Source of the DNA: an uncultured Collinsella sp.
GTDB taxonomy: Bacteria > Actinomycetota > Coriobacteriia > Coriobacteriales > Coriobacteriaceae
Length of the DNA stretch: 47,298 bases
Direction: 5' to 3'
Assembly (NCBI GenBank): GCA_934654775.1
Contig: CAKUGR010000015.1
Span: 1-47,298 of the forward strand
This document shows, in pieces, positions 15,903 through 25,278 of this stretch. The translations under genes and the position numbers were made by a program. The notes under the pieces were generated by a model, which searched no databases, was not told the DNA's origin, and was given only the letters and a program-made list of their open reading frames with translations. Position 1 is the stretch's first letter; every line of letters starts with the position of its first letter.

Positions 15903-17075
15903 ATGTTCTGCCGAAACTGTGGGTCGAAAATCGAGGACGGAGCCCAGTTCTGTGCCGTATGCGGCGCATCCGTCGCACCAGATGATCAAGCGCAAACGGG
16001 AGGGGCGAACCCCTCGCCCGTTGATGCCGCAGCACCTACCGGGTCGCAGCAAGTCGATATGGCGGCTGAGGCGGTCGCGTCCAGCCCCAAACGTTCCAAG
16101 AAGCCGTTTATCATCGCTGCCGTGGTGGTGGCGCTGCTCGCTGTGGGTGGCGGAGCCGGTTACTACTTTGGTATCTATGCACCCGAGCAGGCGCGCGAGG
16201 CGGCCGAGCAGGAAGCCCTCGCCGCAAAGCACGCCGTTCGGTTTACGGTTTCGGCCGAGGGGTGGGACACATCGGCTGGCGCGAGCAGGCTGCCGCTGCA
16301 CATCACCGGCAAGGAGGCGCGCGGCAAGAAGGTCGACGTCGTTCGCTATGTCGACAGCACGGGAGCGGGCGTTGAGCTTCGTCGCGGCAGCTATGAGGCC
16401 GAGGTTGCGGCCTCTCCCATTGCGGCCGACGGCACCATCTACGCCGTACCGAGCGAGAAAGTTGACGTCAAGGTTAGCAAGAAGGCGGAGGCCAAAAAGA
16501 CCGTCGATACCGGCAGCGTTTCGCTCGCCCCGGTCGAGGCAACCGAGGTGACCGACGACGAGATTGCCGCCGCCAAGAAATACGCCGAGGAAGACGCAGA
16601 CGCCAAGAAGGCAGGCTTTTCTATTGATGCCGAAGCGCTGGCCCAGACCGCAACCAAACGCCGCGACGACGCCGTAGCCGCCAAGCAAGCCGAGGAAGAG
16701 GCCAAACGCCAGGCAGAAGAGGCAAGGCAGGCAAGAACCATCGAAACCGACGATTGCGTCATGGTTTTGCCGGACTGGTTCCCGATCGACGAATACAAGG
16801 TTACAAAGACGGATTATCAGTATGGTTGGACAGTCCACATTACAAACGGGGAAGATGACACTGATGCGATTGTTGTTGAATTGAGAGCCTACGACCCCAA
16901 AAACGTCGGAGGCTTCGGCACCACAGGCAACGTGATGAGTGAGAAAATCGGAGTGGCCTCATCAGGAAATTGGGTATTTATCGTGACAGGAGGCGGGACA
17001 GACCAGACCCGACCCCTTGGATTGTCCCAGGTGGATTTCTGCAAAACCCTCGCTTCCTGCATCACGCTCAAGTAG
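15903..17075 (+). CDS. Zinc-ribbon membrane-anchored protein
   Basis: A 390-aa protein with GGGGGAG before the ATG. A zinc ribbon with four cysteines (C3, C6, C17, C20; MFCRNCG...FCAVCG) opens the protein. A linker and one membrane helix (about residues 69-90, IIAAVVVALLAVGGGAGYYFG) follow, then an extracytoplasmic region with a long charged, Lys/Glu/Ala-rich probable coiled coil (about 190-280). The last about 110 residues form a separate globular domain (DDCVMVLPDWFP to the end). DNA coding for that last domain is visibly less GC-rich than the rest, which hints at a recombined 3' end. Function unknown; this layout is common in Actinobacteria and Firmicutes. Confidence 0.75.
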   Translation: MFCRNCGSKIEDGAQFCAVCGASVAPDDQAQTGGANPSPVDAAAPTGSQQVDMAAEAVASSPKRSKKPFIIAAVVVALLAVGGGAGYYFGIYAPEQAREAAEQEALAAKHAVRFTVSAEGWDTSAGASRLPLHITGKEARGKKVDVVRYVDSTGAGVELRRGSYEAEVAASPIAADGTIYAVPSEKVDVKVSKKAEAKKTVDTGSVSLAPVEATEVTDDEIAAAKKYAEEDADAKKAGFSIDAEALAQTATKRRDDAVAAKQAEEEAKRQAEEARQARTIETDDCVMVLPDWFPIDEYKVTKTDYQYGWTVHITNGEDDTDAIVVELRAYDPKNVGGFGTTGNVMSEKIGVASSGNWVFIVTGGGTDQTRPLGLSQVDFCKTLASCITLK

Positions 17076-17122
17076 GCATCAAGCTCCAGCCAAAGCAATC
17101 CCCGGGAAACGAGAGACTCCAT

Positions 17123-17238
17123 CGAGAGTGGATAATCTCCCATTTTTGGCCTGAATCATGATCAAAAGCGGGAGATTATCCACTCTCGTTGGTCGTGCGT
17201 CCAATAATCCACTCTCATGCGTCCGATAATCCACTCTC
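17123..17238. repeat. Palindromic plus tandem repeat (family 2)
   Basis: A perfect 19-bp inverted pair (17123-17141 and 17170-17188; arm CGAGAGTGGATAATCTCCC) is followed by two tandem units of GCGTCC-R-ATAATCCACTCTC at 17197 and 17219, a 22-bp period. The tandem units repeat the inner end of the right arm, so ATAATCCACTCTC or its match occurs three times in one direction and once inverted. There is no gene in this part of the 506-bp gap. Confidence 0.85.
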
Positions 17239-17264
17239 GTTCCTCTGTCACCATGGACCGCCTA

Positions 17265-17331
17265 AGTTGCGGTGAAATAGTTCCTAGATAAGCCTGACGG
17301 GCGGTCAGCCAGGAACTATTTCACCGCAACT
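17265..17331. repeat. Palindromic repeat family 1, copy C
   Basis: Perfect 21-bp arms (17265-17285 and 17311-17331) with the same 25-bp centre as copy B. Copies B and C form a direct pair around the zinc-ribbon gene and the family 2 repeat. Copy C ends 250 bp before rplE. Confidence 0.9.
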
Positions 17332-17415
17332 GCCAAAGGATCCGTATTCCTCCGTCGCATGCGGACCCATTTGTGCGGGGGAGTTGTGGAGTTGTGCAGG
17401 CAGACGAGGTTTTTC

Positions 17416-17444
17416 TGGAAATACGCACCCAATGCGCGTATAGT
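17416..17444 (+). promoter_or_regulatory. Promoter of the rplE ribosomal operon
   Basis: TGGAAA, a 17-bp spacer and TATAGT. It gives an approximately 130-nt leader before rplE. The leader holds CCTGCTGC (17467-17474), which can pair with GCAGCCAGG near 17512-17520. A dedicated promoter is needed here because the usual upstream ribosomal genes are absent. Confidence 0.5.
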
Positions 17445-17581
17445 ACCGATTGTTTTGTCGGCTCCTGCTGCGTCGAGTCCAAACCGCAAAATGCCATGAG
17501 CGGCGCGGATGCAGCCAGGAGGCACGAGGACAACCCATCGTGGCCACGCCCCGTGCTTAAAACCCCAAGAAGGAGTGAACA

Positions 17582-18139
17582 ATGGCAGAAGAGAAGTATG
17601 TGCCGCGTCTGAAGACCAAGTACAACAACGAGGTCAAGCAGCAGCTTCAGGACAAGTTCCAGTACGAGAACGTCATGATGATCCCCAAGTTTGAGAAGAT
17701 TGTCGTGAACATGGGTGTCGGCGAGGCCGCTACCGATTCCAAGGCCATCGACGGTGCCGTGCGCGACCTGCGCGCCATCACCGGCCAGCAGCCGATGATT
17801 ACCCGCGCCCGCAAGTCCATCGCTACCTTCCGCCTGCGCGCTGGTATGCCGATCGGCTGCAAGGTTACCCTGCGTGGCGACCGTATGTGGGAGTTCTTCG
17901 ATCGTCTGGCCTCCGTCGCGATCCCCCGTATCCGCGACTTCCGCGGCATCTCCGCCAAGAGCTTCGACGGCCGTGGTAACTTCTCCATGGGCGTCACCGA
18001 GCAGCTCATCTTCCCCGAGATCGATTTCGATTCCGTCGATCACCAGCGTGGTATGGACATCACTTTCGTGACCACCGCCAACACCGATGAGGAGGCCAAG
18101 GCCCTTCTGGACGCCTTCGGTTTCCCGTTCAAGAAATAG
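17582..18139 (+). CDS. rplE: 50S ribosomal protein L5
   Basis: A 185-aa protein with AAGGAG before the ATG. It binds 5S rRNA in the central protuberance and contacts P-site tRNA. Landmarks are [34 protein letters not shown] and the end block [10 protein letters not shown]. It is the first gene of the ribosomal run here. In almost all bacteria rplN and rplX come directly before it; here there are only repeats and a short leader. Confidence 0.98.
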   Translation: MAEEKYVPRLKTKYNNEVKQQLQDKFQYENVMMIPKFEKIVVNMGVGEAATDSKAIDGAVRDLRAITGQQPMITRARKSIATFRLRAGMPIGCKVTLRGDRMWEFFDRLASVAIPRIRDFRGISAKSFDGRGNFSMGVTEQLIFPEIDFDSVDHQRGMDITFVTTANTDEEAKALLDAFGFPFKK

Positions 18140-18218
18140 GTTCACCTGCCCTATAAGCGCCGTTCCCACAAGGGGGCGGCGTTTGGGGCGAACAATACTC
18201 TATGTGAGGAGGATATAA

Positions 18219-18404
18219 GTGGCTAAGACATCGATGATCGTCAAGTGCAATCGCAAGCAGAAGTTCTCTACTCGTGAGTACACGCGCTGCCAGCGCTGCG
18301 GCCGTCCGCACTCTGTGTACCGCAAGTTCGGCCTGTGCCGTGTCTGCTTCCGTGAGCTTGCACTCAAGGGCGAGCTTCCCGGCGTTAAGAAGGCCAGCTG
18401 GTAA
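18219..18404 (+). CDS. rpsZ: 30S ribosomal protein S14, zinc-binding type Z
   Basis: A 61-aa protein with GTG start after GAGGAGG. It carries the CxxC...CxxC zinc knuckle (CQRCGRPH...CRVC), marking the short, zinc-dependent S14 type. It sits at the usual place between L5 and S8 and helps assemble the 30S head. Confidence 0.97.
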   Translation: MAKTSMIVKCNRKQKFSTREYTRCQRCGRPHSVYRKFGLCRVCFRELALKGELPGVKKASW

Positions 18405-18523
18405 GTCACTACCAGCGTTTCAAGCATCCGTTTGGAACAGGGAAAACGCGCTAGTTAGGCTTTGCCGTTAAGGGCGGCGAAGAACCAAGAGCACGTGTTC
18501 ATCAAGAACGAAGGAGAATCTGT

Positions 18524-18922
18524 ATGAACCTTACAGACCCGATCGCAGATATGCTTACGCGCATCCGTAACGCTAACTCTGTGAACAAGGCCACGGTCTC
18601 CATGCCGAGCAGCAAGAAGCTCGTCGAGATCGCTCGTGTTCTGCACGAGGAGGGCTACATCGAGGGCTACGATGTCGAGGACACCGTTCCCCAGAAGACT
18701 CTGCACATCACGCTTAAGTATGGTCCCAAGAAGGCTAAGGTCATCAACGGCATTCGCCGCATTTCCAAGCCGGGCCTGCGTAAGTACACCGGCGTTGCCG
18801 ACATGCCCCGCGTCCGCGGTGGCCTTGGTACCGCCATTATTTCCACCAGCCATGGCGTCATGACCGACCGCGATGCTCGCAAGCACAACGTCGGCGGCGA
18901 GATCATCGCTTACGTCTGGTAA
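18524..18922 (+). CDS. rpsH: 30S ribosomal protein S8
   Basis: A 132-aa protein with AAGGAG upstream. Landmarks are [18 protein letters not shown] and [20 protein letters not shown]. It is a primary 16S rRNA binder. In E. coli S8 represses the spc operon by binding near the rplE start; whether that holds here is untested. The 119-bp gap before it is wider than the other gaps in this run. Confidence 0.98.
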   Translation: MNLTDPIADMLTRIRNANSVNKATVSMPSSKKLVEIARVLHEEGYIEGYDVEDTVPQKTLHITLKYGPKKAKVINGIRRISKPGLRKYTGVADMPRVRGGLGTAIISTSHGVMTDRDARKHNVGGEIIAYVW

Positions 18923-18955
18923 TTCGCTCGGTAGGTAGAAGGAAAGGAGATCACC

Positions 18956-19492
18956 GTGTCTCGTATCGGTAATAAGCCTGTCCAGATTCCCGCCGGAGTC
19001 GAAGTGGCAGTCAACGGCAACAATGTTGTCGTCAAGGGCCCCAAGGGCCAGCTCGAGCTCGATGTCTATGAGAAGCTCGCTATCAACGTCGAGGACAACG
19101 TCCTCACCGTTTCCCGTCCCGACGACGAGCGTGAGACCCGTGCCCGCCACGGCCTCACCCGCGCCCTCATCCACAACATGGTTGTTGGCGTTTCCGAGGG
19201 CTTCGAGAAGAAGCTCGAGCTCGCCGGCGTCGGTTACCGCGTGCAGCAGAAGGGCAAGAACCTCGAGTTCTCCCTGGGCTTCTCGCACCCCGTGATCGTC
19301 GAGGCTCCCGAGGGCATCACCTTCGAGGTTCCCGACAACACCCACGTGAACGTCAAGGGTATCAACAAGCAGCAGGTCGGTCAGATCGCCGCTGAGATCC
19401 GCGGTCATCGTCCTCCCGAGCCTTACAAGGGCAAGGGTATCCACTACGTTGGCGAGCACATCCGCCGCAAGCTGGGTAAGGCCGCCAAGTAG
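18956..19492 (+). CDS. rplF: 50S ribosomal protein L6
   Basis: A 178-aa protein with GTG start after [23 protein letters not shown] opens it and [19 protein letters not shown] closes it, both diagnostic. It binds domain VI of 23S rRNA near the factor-binding site. Full length, normal order. Confidence 0.98.
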   Translation: MSRIGNKPVQIPAGVEVAVNGNNVVVKGPKGQLELDVYEKLAINVEDNVLTVSRPDDERETRARHGLTRALIHNMVVGVSEGFEKKLELAGVGYRVQQKGKNLEFSLGFSHPVIVEAPEGITFEVPDNTHVNVKGINKQQVGQIAAEIRGHRPPEPYKGKGIHYVGEHIRRKLGKAAK

Positions 19493-19567
19493 TCGTAACC
19501 GACTTACTCGCATAAGACCAGCACCCCGTCAGGTGCTGGCAAGATCAACCTTTTTAGGAGTTTACGT

Positions 19568-19936
19568 ATGAACAAGCATAAGGCGAAGCTGGAAGGCCTC
19601 AAGCGTCGTCAGCGTCGTGTTCGCGGCAAGGTCTCGGGTACCGCCGAGCGTCCGCGTCTTCGCGTGACCCGTACTAACGCCAACATCTATGCCCAGATCA
19701 TCGACGACAGCAAGGGCTCCAGCCTGACGCTCGTCTCCGCCTCGACCCTCGAGGCCGAGTTCAAGGGCACCCACACCTCGAACAAGGAGGCTGCGGAGAA
19801 GGTCGGTCAGCTCGTTGGCAAGCGCGCCATCGAGGCCGGCATCACCAAGGTCGCCTTCGATCGCGGTGGCCGTATCTACCATGGCCGCGTCAAGGCCCTC
19901 GCCGACGGTGCTCGTGCCGCCGGTCTCGAGTTCTAG
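19568..19936 (+). CDS. rplR: 50S ribosomal protein L18
   Basis: A 122-aa protein with TTAGGAG before the ATG. It carries the 5S rRNA-binding region [20 protein letters not shown] and the end [26 protein letters not shown]. It works with L5 on 5S rRNA. Confidence 0.98.
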   Translation: MNKHKAKLEGLKRRQRRVRGKVSGTAERPRLRVTRTNANIYAQIIDDSKGSSLTLVSASTLEAEFKGTHTSNKEAAEKVGQLVGKRAIEAGITKVAFDRGGRIYHGRVKALADGARAAGLEF

Positions 19937-19950
19937 GAGGTATGTAGCAC

Positions 19951-20475
19951 ATGGCTCGTAATCAGAAGCAGCAGCGCGAGGCCTCCGAGTTCGAGGAGCG
20001 CGTCGTTTACATCAACCGCGTGTCGAAGACCGTCAAGGGTGGTCGTCGCATGAGCCTCGTCGCTCTCGTCGTCGTTGGCGACGGCAAGGGCAACGTCGGC
20101 GTTGGCATGGGCAAGTCCGCTGAGGTGCCCCTGGCCATCTCCAAGGCGTCTCTCGATGCCAAGAAGAACATGTTCCACGTGCCGGTGACCGAAGAGGGCA
20201 CCATCCCGCACGAGGTTCTCGGTCACTTTGGTGCCGGCCGCATCATCATCAAGCCCGCTGTCGAGGGTACCGGCGTTATCGCCGGCGGCGCTGTGCGTCC
20301 CCTCTTCGAGCTTGCTGGCATCAAGAACGTCCTGTCCAAGTCCCTCGGTACCGACAACGGCCTCAACATCATCAAGGCTGCCGTCGAGGGCCTCAAGGAG
20401 CTCTCCAGCCCTGAGGACGTCGCGGCTCGCCGTGGCCTGACGGTCTCCGAGATGTTCGTCGGTAAGGAGAACTAA
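19951..20475 (+). CDS. rpsE: 30S ribosomal protein S5
   Basis: A 174-aa protein starting 15 bp after L18. [19 protein letters not shown] and [13 protein letters not shown] mark the family. It supports translational accuracy at the mRNA entry channel. The ribosome site AGGAGG overlaps the L18 stop, suggesting coupled translation. Confidence 0.98.
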   Translation: MARNQKQQREASEFEERVVYINRVSKTVKGGRRMSLVALVVVGDGKGNVGVGMGKSAEVPLAISKASLDAKKNMFHVPVTEEGTIPHEVLGHFGAGRIIIKPAVEGTGVIAGGAVRPLFELAGIKNVLSKSLGTDNGLNIIKAAVEGLKELSSPEDVAARRGLTVSEMFVGKEN

Positions 20476-20477
20476 GC

Positions 20478-20660
20478 ATGGCTGACACCATCAAGATCAA
20501 GCAGGTCCGTAGCACCAACGGTTGCAAGCAGGATCAGGTCCGTACTGTCCGTGCCCTCGGTCTCCACAGGATCCGCGAGGTTCGCGAGATTGCTGACAAC
20601 GAGTCCGTCCGCGGCATGATCTTCAAGGTCAAGCACCTTGTCGAGATTGTAGAGGAGTAG
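20478..20660 (+). CDS. rpmD: 50S ribosomal protein L30
   Basis: A 60-aa protein beginning 2 bp after the rpsE stop, with AAGGAG inside the end of rpsE. IKIKQVRSTNGCKQDQVRT and GMIFKVKHLVEI fit L30. Standard place between S5 and L15. Confidence 0.97.
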   Translation: MADTIKIKQVRSTNGCKQDQVRTVRALGLHRIREVREIADNESVRGMIFKVKHLVEIVEE

Positions 20661-20663
20661 CAA

Positions 20664-21113
20664 ATGCAGCTTCACGATCTTACTCCCGCGCCCGGTTCCA
20701 CCAAGAACCGCAAGCGCGTCGGCCGTGGCAATTCTTCGGGTCACGGCACCACTTCTGGCCGCGGCCAGAAGGGCCAGGGCTCTCGCTCTGGCGGCACCAA
20801 GGGTGCCGGCTTCGAGGGTGGCCAGACTCCGCTGGCTATGCGCCTGCCCAAGCTTCCGGGCTTCCGCAACCCCCGTCGTATCGAGTACACCGCCGTCAAC
20901 GTTGAGCGTCTCGAGCGTAAGTTCGAGGACGGCGCTGTGATCGACGGTGCCGCTCTTAAGGCCGCTCGCATCACCAAGAGCGAGTTCGAGCCCGTCAAGG
21001 TGCTCGGCAATGGTGAGCTCACCAAGAAGTTCACGGTCAAGGTCGACAAGGTCAGCGCCTCTGCGCAGGCCAAGATCGAGGCCGCCGGCGGAAAGGTCGA
21101 GCTGCCGTGCTAA
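20664..21113 (+). CDS. rplO: 50S ribosomal protein L15
   Basis: A 149-aa protein starting 3 bp after rpmD. A glycine/arginine-rich N-terminal tail ([19 protein letters not shown]) threads into 23S rRNA, and the globular end carries [16 protein letters not shown]. Its last codons overlap the start of secY by 7 bp. Confidence 0.98.
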   Translation: MQLHDLTPAPGSTKNRKRVGRGNSSGHGTTSGRGQKGQGSRSGGTKGAGFEGGQTPLAMRLPKLPGFRNPRRIEYTAVNVERLERKFEDGAVIDGAALKAARITKSEFEPVKVLGNGELTKKFTVKVDKVSASAQAKIEAAGGKVELPC

Positions 21114-22393
21114 ATGGTCTTAAGAATGCTTTCCGCATCAAAGAACTGCGCGAAAAGATTCTTTTTACCATAGCTATGCTCGTCGTGTACCGCATTGGTG
21201 CGCACGTTCCTGTGCCCGGCATTCCCTTCCAGGGGATGCTGGGCCTTTTCTCGACCGGGAGCAACTCGGTCGCCGCAGGTGCTATGGCCCTCCTGAATCT
21301 TTTCTCTGGTGGCGCGTTGAGCTATGTCTCAGTGTTCTCTTTGGGCATCATGCCGTACATCACGAGCTCGATTATCCTCCAGATGCTCCAGGCCGTCGTG
21401 CCTTCCCTGCATGAGCTTGCCCGCGAGGGCGAGGTCGGTCAGACCAAGATTACGCAGTATTCGCGTTACCTCACCTTGGCTCTGGCTATCCTCAACTCCG
21501 TGGGTTACCTCTTCCTCTTTAAGAGCTTCGGCATTAGCTTCAACGGTGCCGGTGCTCCCGAGATCATCTTCGACCTCATGATCGTCGGTACGCTCACCGC
21601 GGGCGCCATGCTGATCATGTGGATTGGTGAGCTCATCACCCAGCGCGGTATCGGCAATGGCATGTCGCTGATCATCTTCGCGAACATCATGGCCGGTCTT
21701 CCGCAGGCGATTTTCTCCAGCACCGAGGGTAACGCCGGTGGCATCATCACCATGGTGATCATCTGCGCCATCATCCTGCTGGTCATCCCGCTGATCGTTT
21801 TCCTTGAGCGCGGCCAGCGCCGCATCCCGGTCTCCTATGCCAAGCGCGTCGTGGGCCGTCGCATGATGGGTGGCCAGACCACCTACCTGCCCATCAAGGT
21901 CAACACCGCGGGCGTCGTGCCGATCATCTTCGCTTCTGCGCTGCTGTACTTCCCGGCCCAGATTGCCGTGTTCTTCCCCGGCATCGGCTGGATTCAGGCA
22001 GTTGCCTCCGCACTTTCGACCGGTTGGCTCAACTGGGTGCTTAACGTTGTCCTCATCGTGTTCTTCGCGTACTTCTACACCTCCATGGTGTTCAACCCCG
22101 ATGACACGGCCGACAACCTTAAGAAGCAGGGCGGCTTTATTCCGGGCGTCCGTCCGGGTAGGGCTACCGCGGCCTACATCAAGAACGCGCTCAACAAGAT
22201 CACGCTTCCCAGCGCAGTCTTTTTGGCGCTCATCGCCATCGTGCCTTCGATCATCTTCTCCTTCACGGGTAACCAGCTGATCCAGGCATTTGGCGGCACG
22301 TCCATCCTCATCATGGTCGGCGTCGTGCTCGACACGGTCGACAAGCTCGAAGGCCAGATCAAGATGTATGATTACGATGGATTCTTCAAATAG
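21107..22393 (+). CDS. secY: Preprotein translocase subunit SecY
   Basis: A 428-aa protein with ten hydrophobic segments, the channel of the Sec pathway. GTG at 21107 is chosen because it gives the conserved start [17 protein letters not shown] and overlaps the L15 end. Family marks are [24 protein letters not shown], the cytosolic loop [15 protein letters not shown] and [13 protein letters not shown]. It sits in the membrane with SecE and SecG, which are not in this window. The overlap with rplO implies translational coupling. Confidence 0.98.
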   Translation: MLNGLKNAFRIKELREKILFTIAMLVVYRIGAHVPVPGIPFQGMLGLFSTGSNSVAAGAMALLNLFSGGALSYVSVFSLGIMPYITSSIILQMLQAVVPSLHELAREGEVGQTKITQYSRYLTLALAILNSVGYLFLFKSFGISFNGAGAPEIIFDLMIVGTLTAGAMLIMWIGELITQRGIGNGMSLIIFANIMAGLPQAIFSSTEGNAGGIITMVIICAIILLVIPLIVFLERGQRRIPVSYAKRVVGRRMMGGQTTYLPIKVNTAGVVPIIFASALLYFPAQIAVFFPGIGWIQAVASALSTGWLNWVLNVVLIVFFAYFYTSMVFNPDDTADNLKKQGGFIPGVRPGRATAAYIKNALNKITLPSAVFLALIAIVPSIIFSFTGNQLIQAFGGTSILIMVGVVLDTVDKLEGQIKMYDYDGFFK

Positions 22394-22411
22394 GCTAGAG
22401 GAGGATTGCTC

Positions 22412-23038
22412 ATGAACCTCGTATTGCTCGGAGCTCCGGGTGCCGGCAAGGGCACCGTCGCACAGGAGCTCGTCGCCGAGTTCGGCGTCGCTCACATTTC
22501 CACGGGCGACCTGCTGCGTGCTGCCGTCAAGGGTGGCACCGAGCTTGGTATTCAGGCTAAGAAGTACATGGACGCCGGCGAGCTCGTTCCCGACCAGCTC
22601 GTGATCGACCTTGTCAAGGAGCGTCTTGCTGCCGATGACGCCCAGCAGGGCTTCATCCTCGACGGTTTCCCGCGCAACACCGCCCAGGCTGTGACGCTCG
22701 ATTCCGAGCTCTCCGCTATGGGTCGCGAGATTGACTGCGCCCTTCTGGTCGACGTGGCCCCCGAGGTCATCATCGACCGTCTGTCTTCGCGTCGCACCTG
22801 CCGCGCCTGCGGTTACACCGGCACCGCTGCCGATGCTACCTGCCCCAAGTGTGGTGGCGAGATGTATCAGCGCGACGACGACAAGCCCGAGACCATCAAG
22901 AACCGTCTCGACGTCTACGAGAAGTCCACGAGCCCGCTCGTCGACTACTATCGTGGCCAGGGTCTGCTCAAGTCGGTCAACGGTGACCAGGCTCGTGAGA
23001 CCGTGTACGGGGATGTCAAAGAGGCTCTCGGTCTATGA
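22412..23038 (+). CDS. adk: Adenylate kinase, zinc-binding LID type
   Basis: A 208-aa protein; ATG at 22412 lies 7 nt after GAGGAGG, preferred over a TTG two codons earlier. P-loop GAPGAGKGT is at residues 7-15. The LID domain has four cysteines (CRACGYTG...CPKCG), the structural zinc form. It interconverts ATP, AMP and ADP. Its stop overlaps the map start (ATGA). Confidence 0.97.
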   Translation: MNLVLLGAPGAGKGTVAQELVAEFGVAHISTGDLLRAAVKGGTELGIQAKKYMDAGELVPDQLVIDLVKERLAADDAQQGFILDGFPRNTAQAVTLDSELSAMGREIDCALLVDVAPEVIIDRLSSRRTCRACGYTGTAADATCPKCGGEMYQRDDDKPETIKNRLDVYEKSTSPLVDYYRGQGLLKSVNGDQARETVYGDVKEALGL

Positions 23039-23823
23039 TCAAGATTAAGTCTGCAACGCAAATCGAGCAGATGAAGAAGGCAGGAGCGCTATCTAAGATG
23101 GCGCTCCGCCACGTTGGAGCCATGGTTCGCCCCGGTGTTTCGACCTTTGAGCTTGATCAGCTTGCGGAGCAGATTATCCGCATGCATGGTGGCACCCCGG
23201 CCTTTAAGGGTTACGGCGGGTTCCCCGGTACCATTTGCGCATCGATTAACGATGCCGTGGTGCACGGTATTCCCAATCCCGACATGATTCTGCGCGATGG
23301 CGATATCATTTCCATCGATACGGGTGCCGTTGTCGACGGTTGGGTCGGCGATAACGCTTGGACGTTTTTCGTCGGTACCCCCACGCCCGAGGCCAAGGCC
23401 CTGTGCGAGGTTACGCGCGATTGCCTTAAGGCTGCAATCGAGCAGGCTGTTCCCGGTAACCATATTGGGGACATTGGTTATGCTGTCCAGTCCCTCGCCG
23501 AGTCTCACGGCTATGGCGTGCTTCGCGATTATGTGGGGCACGGTATTGGCCATGTGATGCACGAGGACCCCAACGTTCCGAATTACGGAAAGAAGGGGAG
23601 GGGCGTTCGTCTCCAGGCTGGTATGGTCATTGCCATCGAGCCGATGGTCACGATGGGATCCAATCATGTGAGTACGGGCTCCGACGGTTGGATTGTTACG
23701 ACCAACGATCACCTGCCCGCCGCGCACTACGAGAACACCGTCGCCATTACCGATGACGGCCCGGTGATTCTCACCACCGACGCGCAAGGCGCTTGGTGCT
23801 CCTTGCAAGGTGGCGAGATGTAG
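23035..23823 (+). CDS. map: Type I methionine aminopeptidase
   Basis: A 262-aa protein overlapping adk by 4 bp. The metal ligands are present: Asp in SIDTGAVVDGW and GDNAW, His in GHGIGHVMHE, Glu in AIEPMV and YENTVAIT. It removes the initiator methionine co-translationally. The adk-map pair after secY is the standard order. The last gene before the infA promoter. Confidence 0.97.
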   Translation: MIKIKSATQIEQMKKAGALSKMALRHVGAMVRPGVSTFELDQLAEQIIRMHGGTPAFKGYGGFPGTICASINDAVVHGIPNPDMILRDGDIISIDTGAVVDGWVGDNAWTFFVGTPTPEAKALCEVTRDCLKAAIEQAVPGNHIGDIGYAVQSLAESHGYGVLRDYVGHGIGHVMHEDPNVPNYGKKGRGVRLQAGMVIAIEPMVTMGSNHVSTGSDGWIVTTNDHLPAAHYENTVAITDDGPVILTTDAQGAWCSLQGGEM

Positions 23824-23900
23824 AGGCTGCGTTCAAATTCGTCGGCATTTACATTTCAAAGTAACAAGTTTCACTTAGTTGTGGAGCCATTACGAAGATA

Positions 23901-23929
23901 TTACGATACGTGCACGCGTATTGTAGAAT
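23901..23929 (+). promoter_or_regulatory. Promoter of the infA-rpoA segment
   Basis: TTACGA, a 17-bp spacer and TAGAAT, 40 bp before the infA start. The surrounding 145-bp gap is clearly AT-richer than the genes. It allows IF-1, RpoA and the S13/S11/S4 set to be expressed separately from the spc part. Confidence 0.6.
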
Positions 23930-23968
23930 ACTCAATCGCTGTCGTTTTCTAGAGAAAGATGATTGCTT

Positions 23969-24187
23969 GTGAAGAAGGAAGACGCAATTGAGCTCGAGGG
24001 TACGGTAAAGGAACCGCTGCCCAACGCCATGTTTAAGGTTGAGCTCGAGAACGGTCATTCGGTTCTGTGCAACATTTCTGGCAAGATCCGAATGAATTAC
24101 ATCCGTATTCTCCCCGGTGACAGGGTTGTCGTGGAGCTTTCCCCGTACGACCTGACCCGCGGCCGCATCACCTATCGCTATAAATAG
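23969..24187 (+). CDS. infA: Translation initiation factor IF-1
   Basis: A 72-aa protein with GTG start at 23969, giving [13 protein letters not shown] and the exact usual length; a TTG two codons earlier is an alternative. It is an S1-type OB fold with [24 protein letters not shown]. It binds the A site of the 30S subunit. The ribosome site is weak (AGAAAGA). Confidence 0.95.
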   Translation: MKKEDAIELEGTVKEPLPNAMFKVELENGHSVLCNISGKIRMNYIRILPGDRVVVELSPYDLTRGRITYRYK

Positions 24188-24337
24188 CGGCACGCATACA
24201 CGCACTCCTTTTCCGACTGCAGGCTTAGCTCAACCTACGGTCGGATTGTGTGTGAAGACCAGCCATAGTTTTAAACGCCTGCGGCTGGGCGAGTAGATAG
24301 TAGGGAAGTAGTTTGAGCGCTACCGAAAGGAAGAACG

Positions 24338-24451
24338 ATGAAGGTACGTCCTTCGGTCAAGAAGATGTGCGATAAGTGCAAAATCATTAGGCGCCATGGC
24401 AAGGTCCTCGTCATTTGCGAGAACCCCCGTCATAAGCAGCGTCAGGGTTAA
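24338..24451 (+). CDS. rpmJ: 50S ribosomal protein L36
   Basis: A 37-aa protein read directly from the sequence: ATG at 24338 after GAAAGGAAG, stop TAA at 24449. It begins [15 protein letters not shown] and has the C/C/C/H zinc knuckle (MCDKCK...ICENPRHKQ). The normal neighbour of infA and rpsM. The 150-bp gap before it can form a hairpin (CCGAC...GTCGG near 24213-24245). Confidence 0.95.
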   Translation: MKVRPSVKKMCDKCKIIRRHGKVLVICENPRHKQRQG

Positions 24452-24465
24452 GAGAGGAGACTACG

Positions 24466-24840
24466 TTGGCCCGTATTAATGGTGTCGACCTCCCGCGTGA
24501 GAAGCGCGTTGAGATCGGTCTGACCTACATTTACGGCATCGGCCGCACCACTGCGACGAAGATTTGCGTCGAGTGCAACGTTAACGTGGATACGCGCGTT
24601 AAGGACCTCACCGAGGATGAGGTTAACGCCATCCGCGATTATATCGACAAGAACCAGATCATGGTTGAGGGCGACCTCCGCCGTGAGCGCAACCAGAACG
24701 TCAAGCGCCTTATGGACATCGGCTGCAACCGCGGCCTTCGTCACCGCAAGGGCCTCCCGGTCCGCGGCCAGCGCACCCACACTAACGCTCGTACCCGCAA
24801 GGGCCCGAAGCGTCAGATCGGTGCTAAGAAGAAGAAATAA
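24466..24840 (+). CDS. rpsM: 30S ribosomal protein S13
   Basis: A 124-aa protein with a TTG start after GAGAGGAG, unusual for a ribosomal gene and supported by the N-terminus [40 protein letters not shown] is the tRNA-contacting tail. First of the S13-S11-S4-RpoA-L17 set. Confidence 0.98.
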   Translation: MARINGVDLPREKRVEIGLTYIYGIGRTTATKICVECNVNVDTRVKDLTEDEVNAIRDYIDKNQIMVEGDLRRERNQNVKRLMDIGCNRGLRHRKGLPVRGQRTHTNARTRKGPKRQIGAKKKK

Positions 24841-24854
24841 GGAGCGCTAGATAG

Positions 24855-25259
24855 ATGGCTACTGCTAAGAAGAACGTTCGCGCTGCCCGTCTGAAGCGCG
24901 CGGACCGTAAGAACATTTCCGTGGGCCAGGCTCACATTCGTTCTACGTTCAACAACACGATCGTTTCGATCACCGATCCCCAGGGCAACGTCATTTCCTG
25001 GAAGTCGGCTGGCCAGGTGGGCTTCAAGGGCTCCCGTAAGTCCACGCCGTTCGCTGCCCAGATGGCTGCCGAGGCTGCTGCCAAGCAGGCCATGGAGCAC
25101 GGTATGAAGAAGGTTTCCGTCTTCGTCAAGGGCCCCGGCTCCGGTCGTGAGACCGCCATCCGCTCCCTCCAGGCTGCTGGCCTCGAGGTCTCGAGCATCC
25201 AGGACAAGACCCCCATCCCGCACAACGGCTGCCGCCCCAAGAAGCGTCGCCGCGTGTAA
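24855..25259 (+). CDS. rpsK: 30S ribosomal protein S11
   Basis: A 134-aa protein. [21 protein letters not shown] and the end [15 protein letters not shown] identify it. It forms part of the 30S platform at the mRNA exit. Standard spacing of 14 bp from S13. Confidence 0.98.
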   Translation: MATAKKNVRAARLKRADRKNISVGQAHIRSTFNNTIVSITDPQGNVISWKSAGQVGFKGSRKSTPFAAQMAAEAAAKQAMEHGMKKVSVFVKGPGSGRETAIRSLQAAGLEVSSIQDKTPIPHNGCRPKKRRRV

Positions 25260-25278
25260 CTGAAAGGATCGTATCAAT

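Noticed and set aside
24200..24300. tRNA-like GGCTTAGCTCAA before rpmJ
   Set aside because: No acceptor stem, anticodon arm or TTCRANYC arm could be fitted; it is only a short hairpin region.
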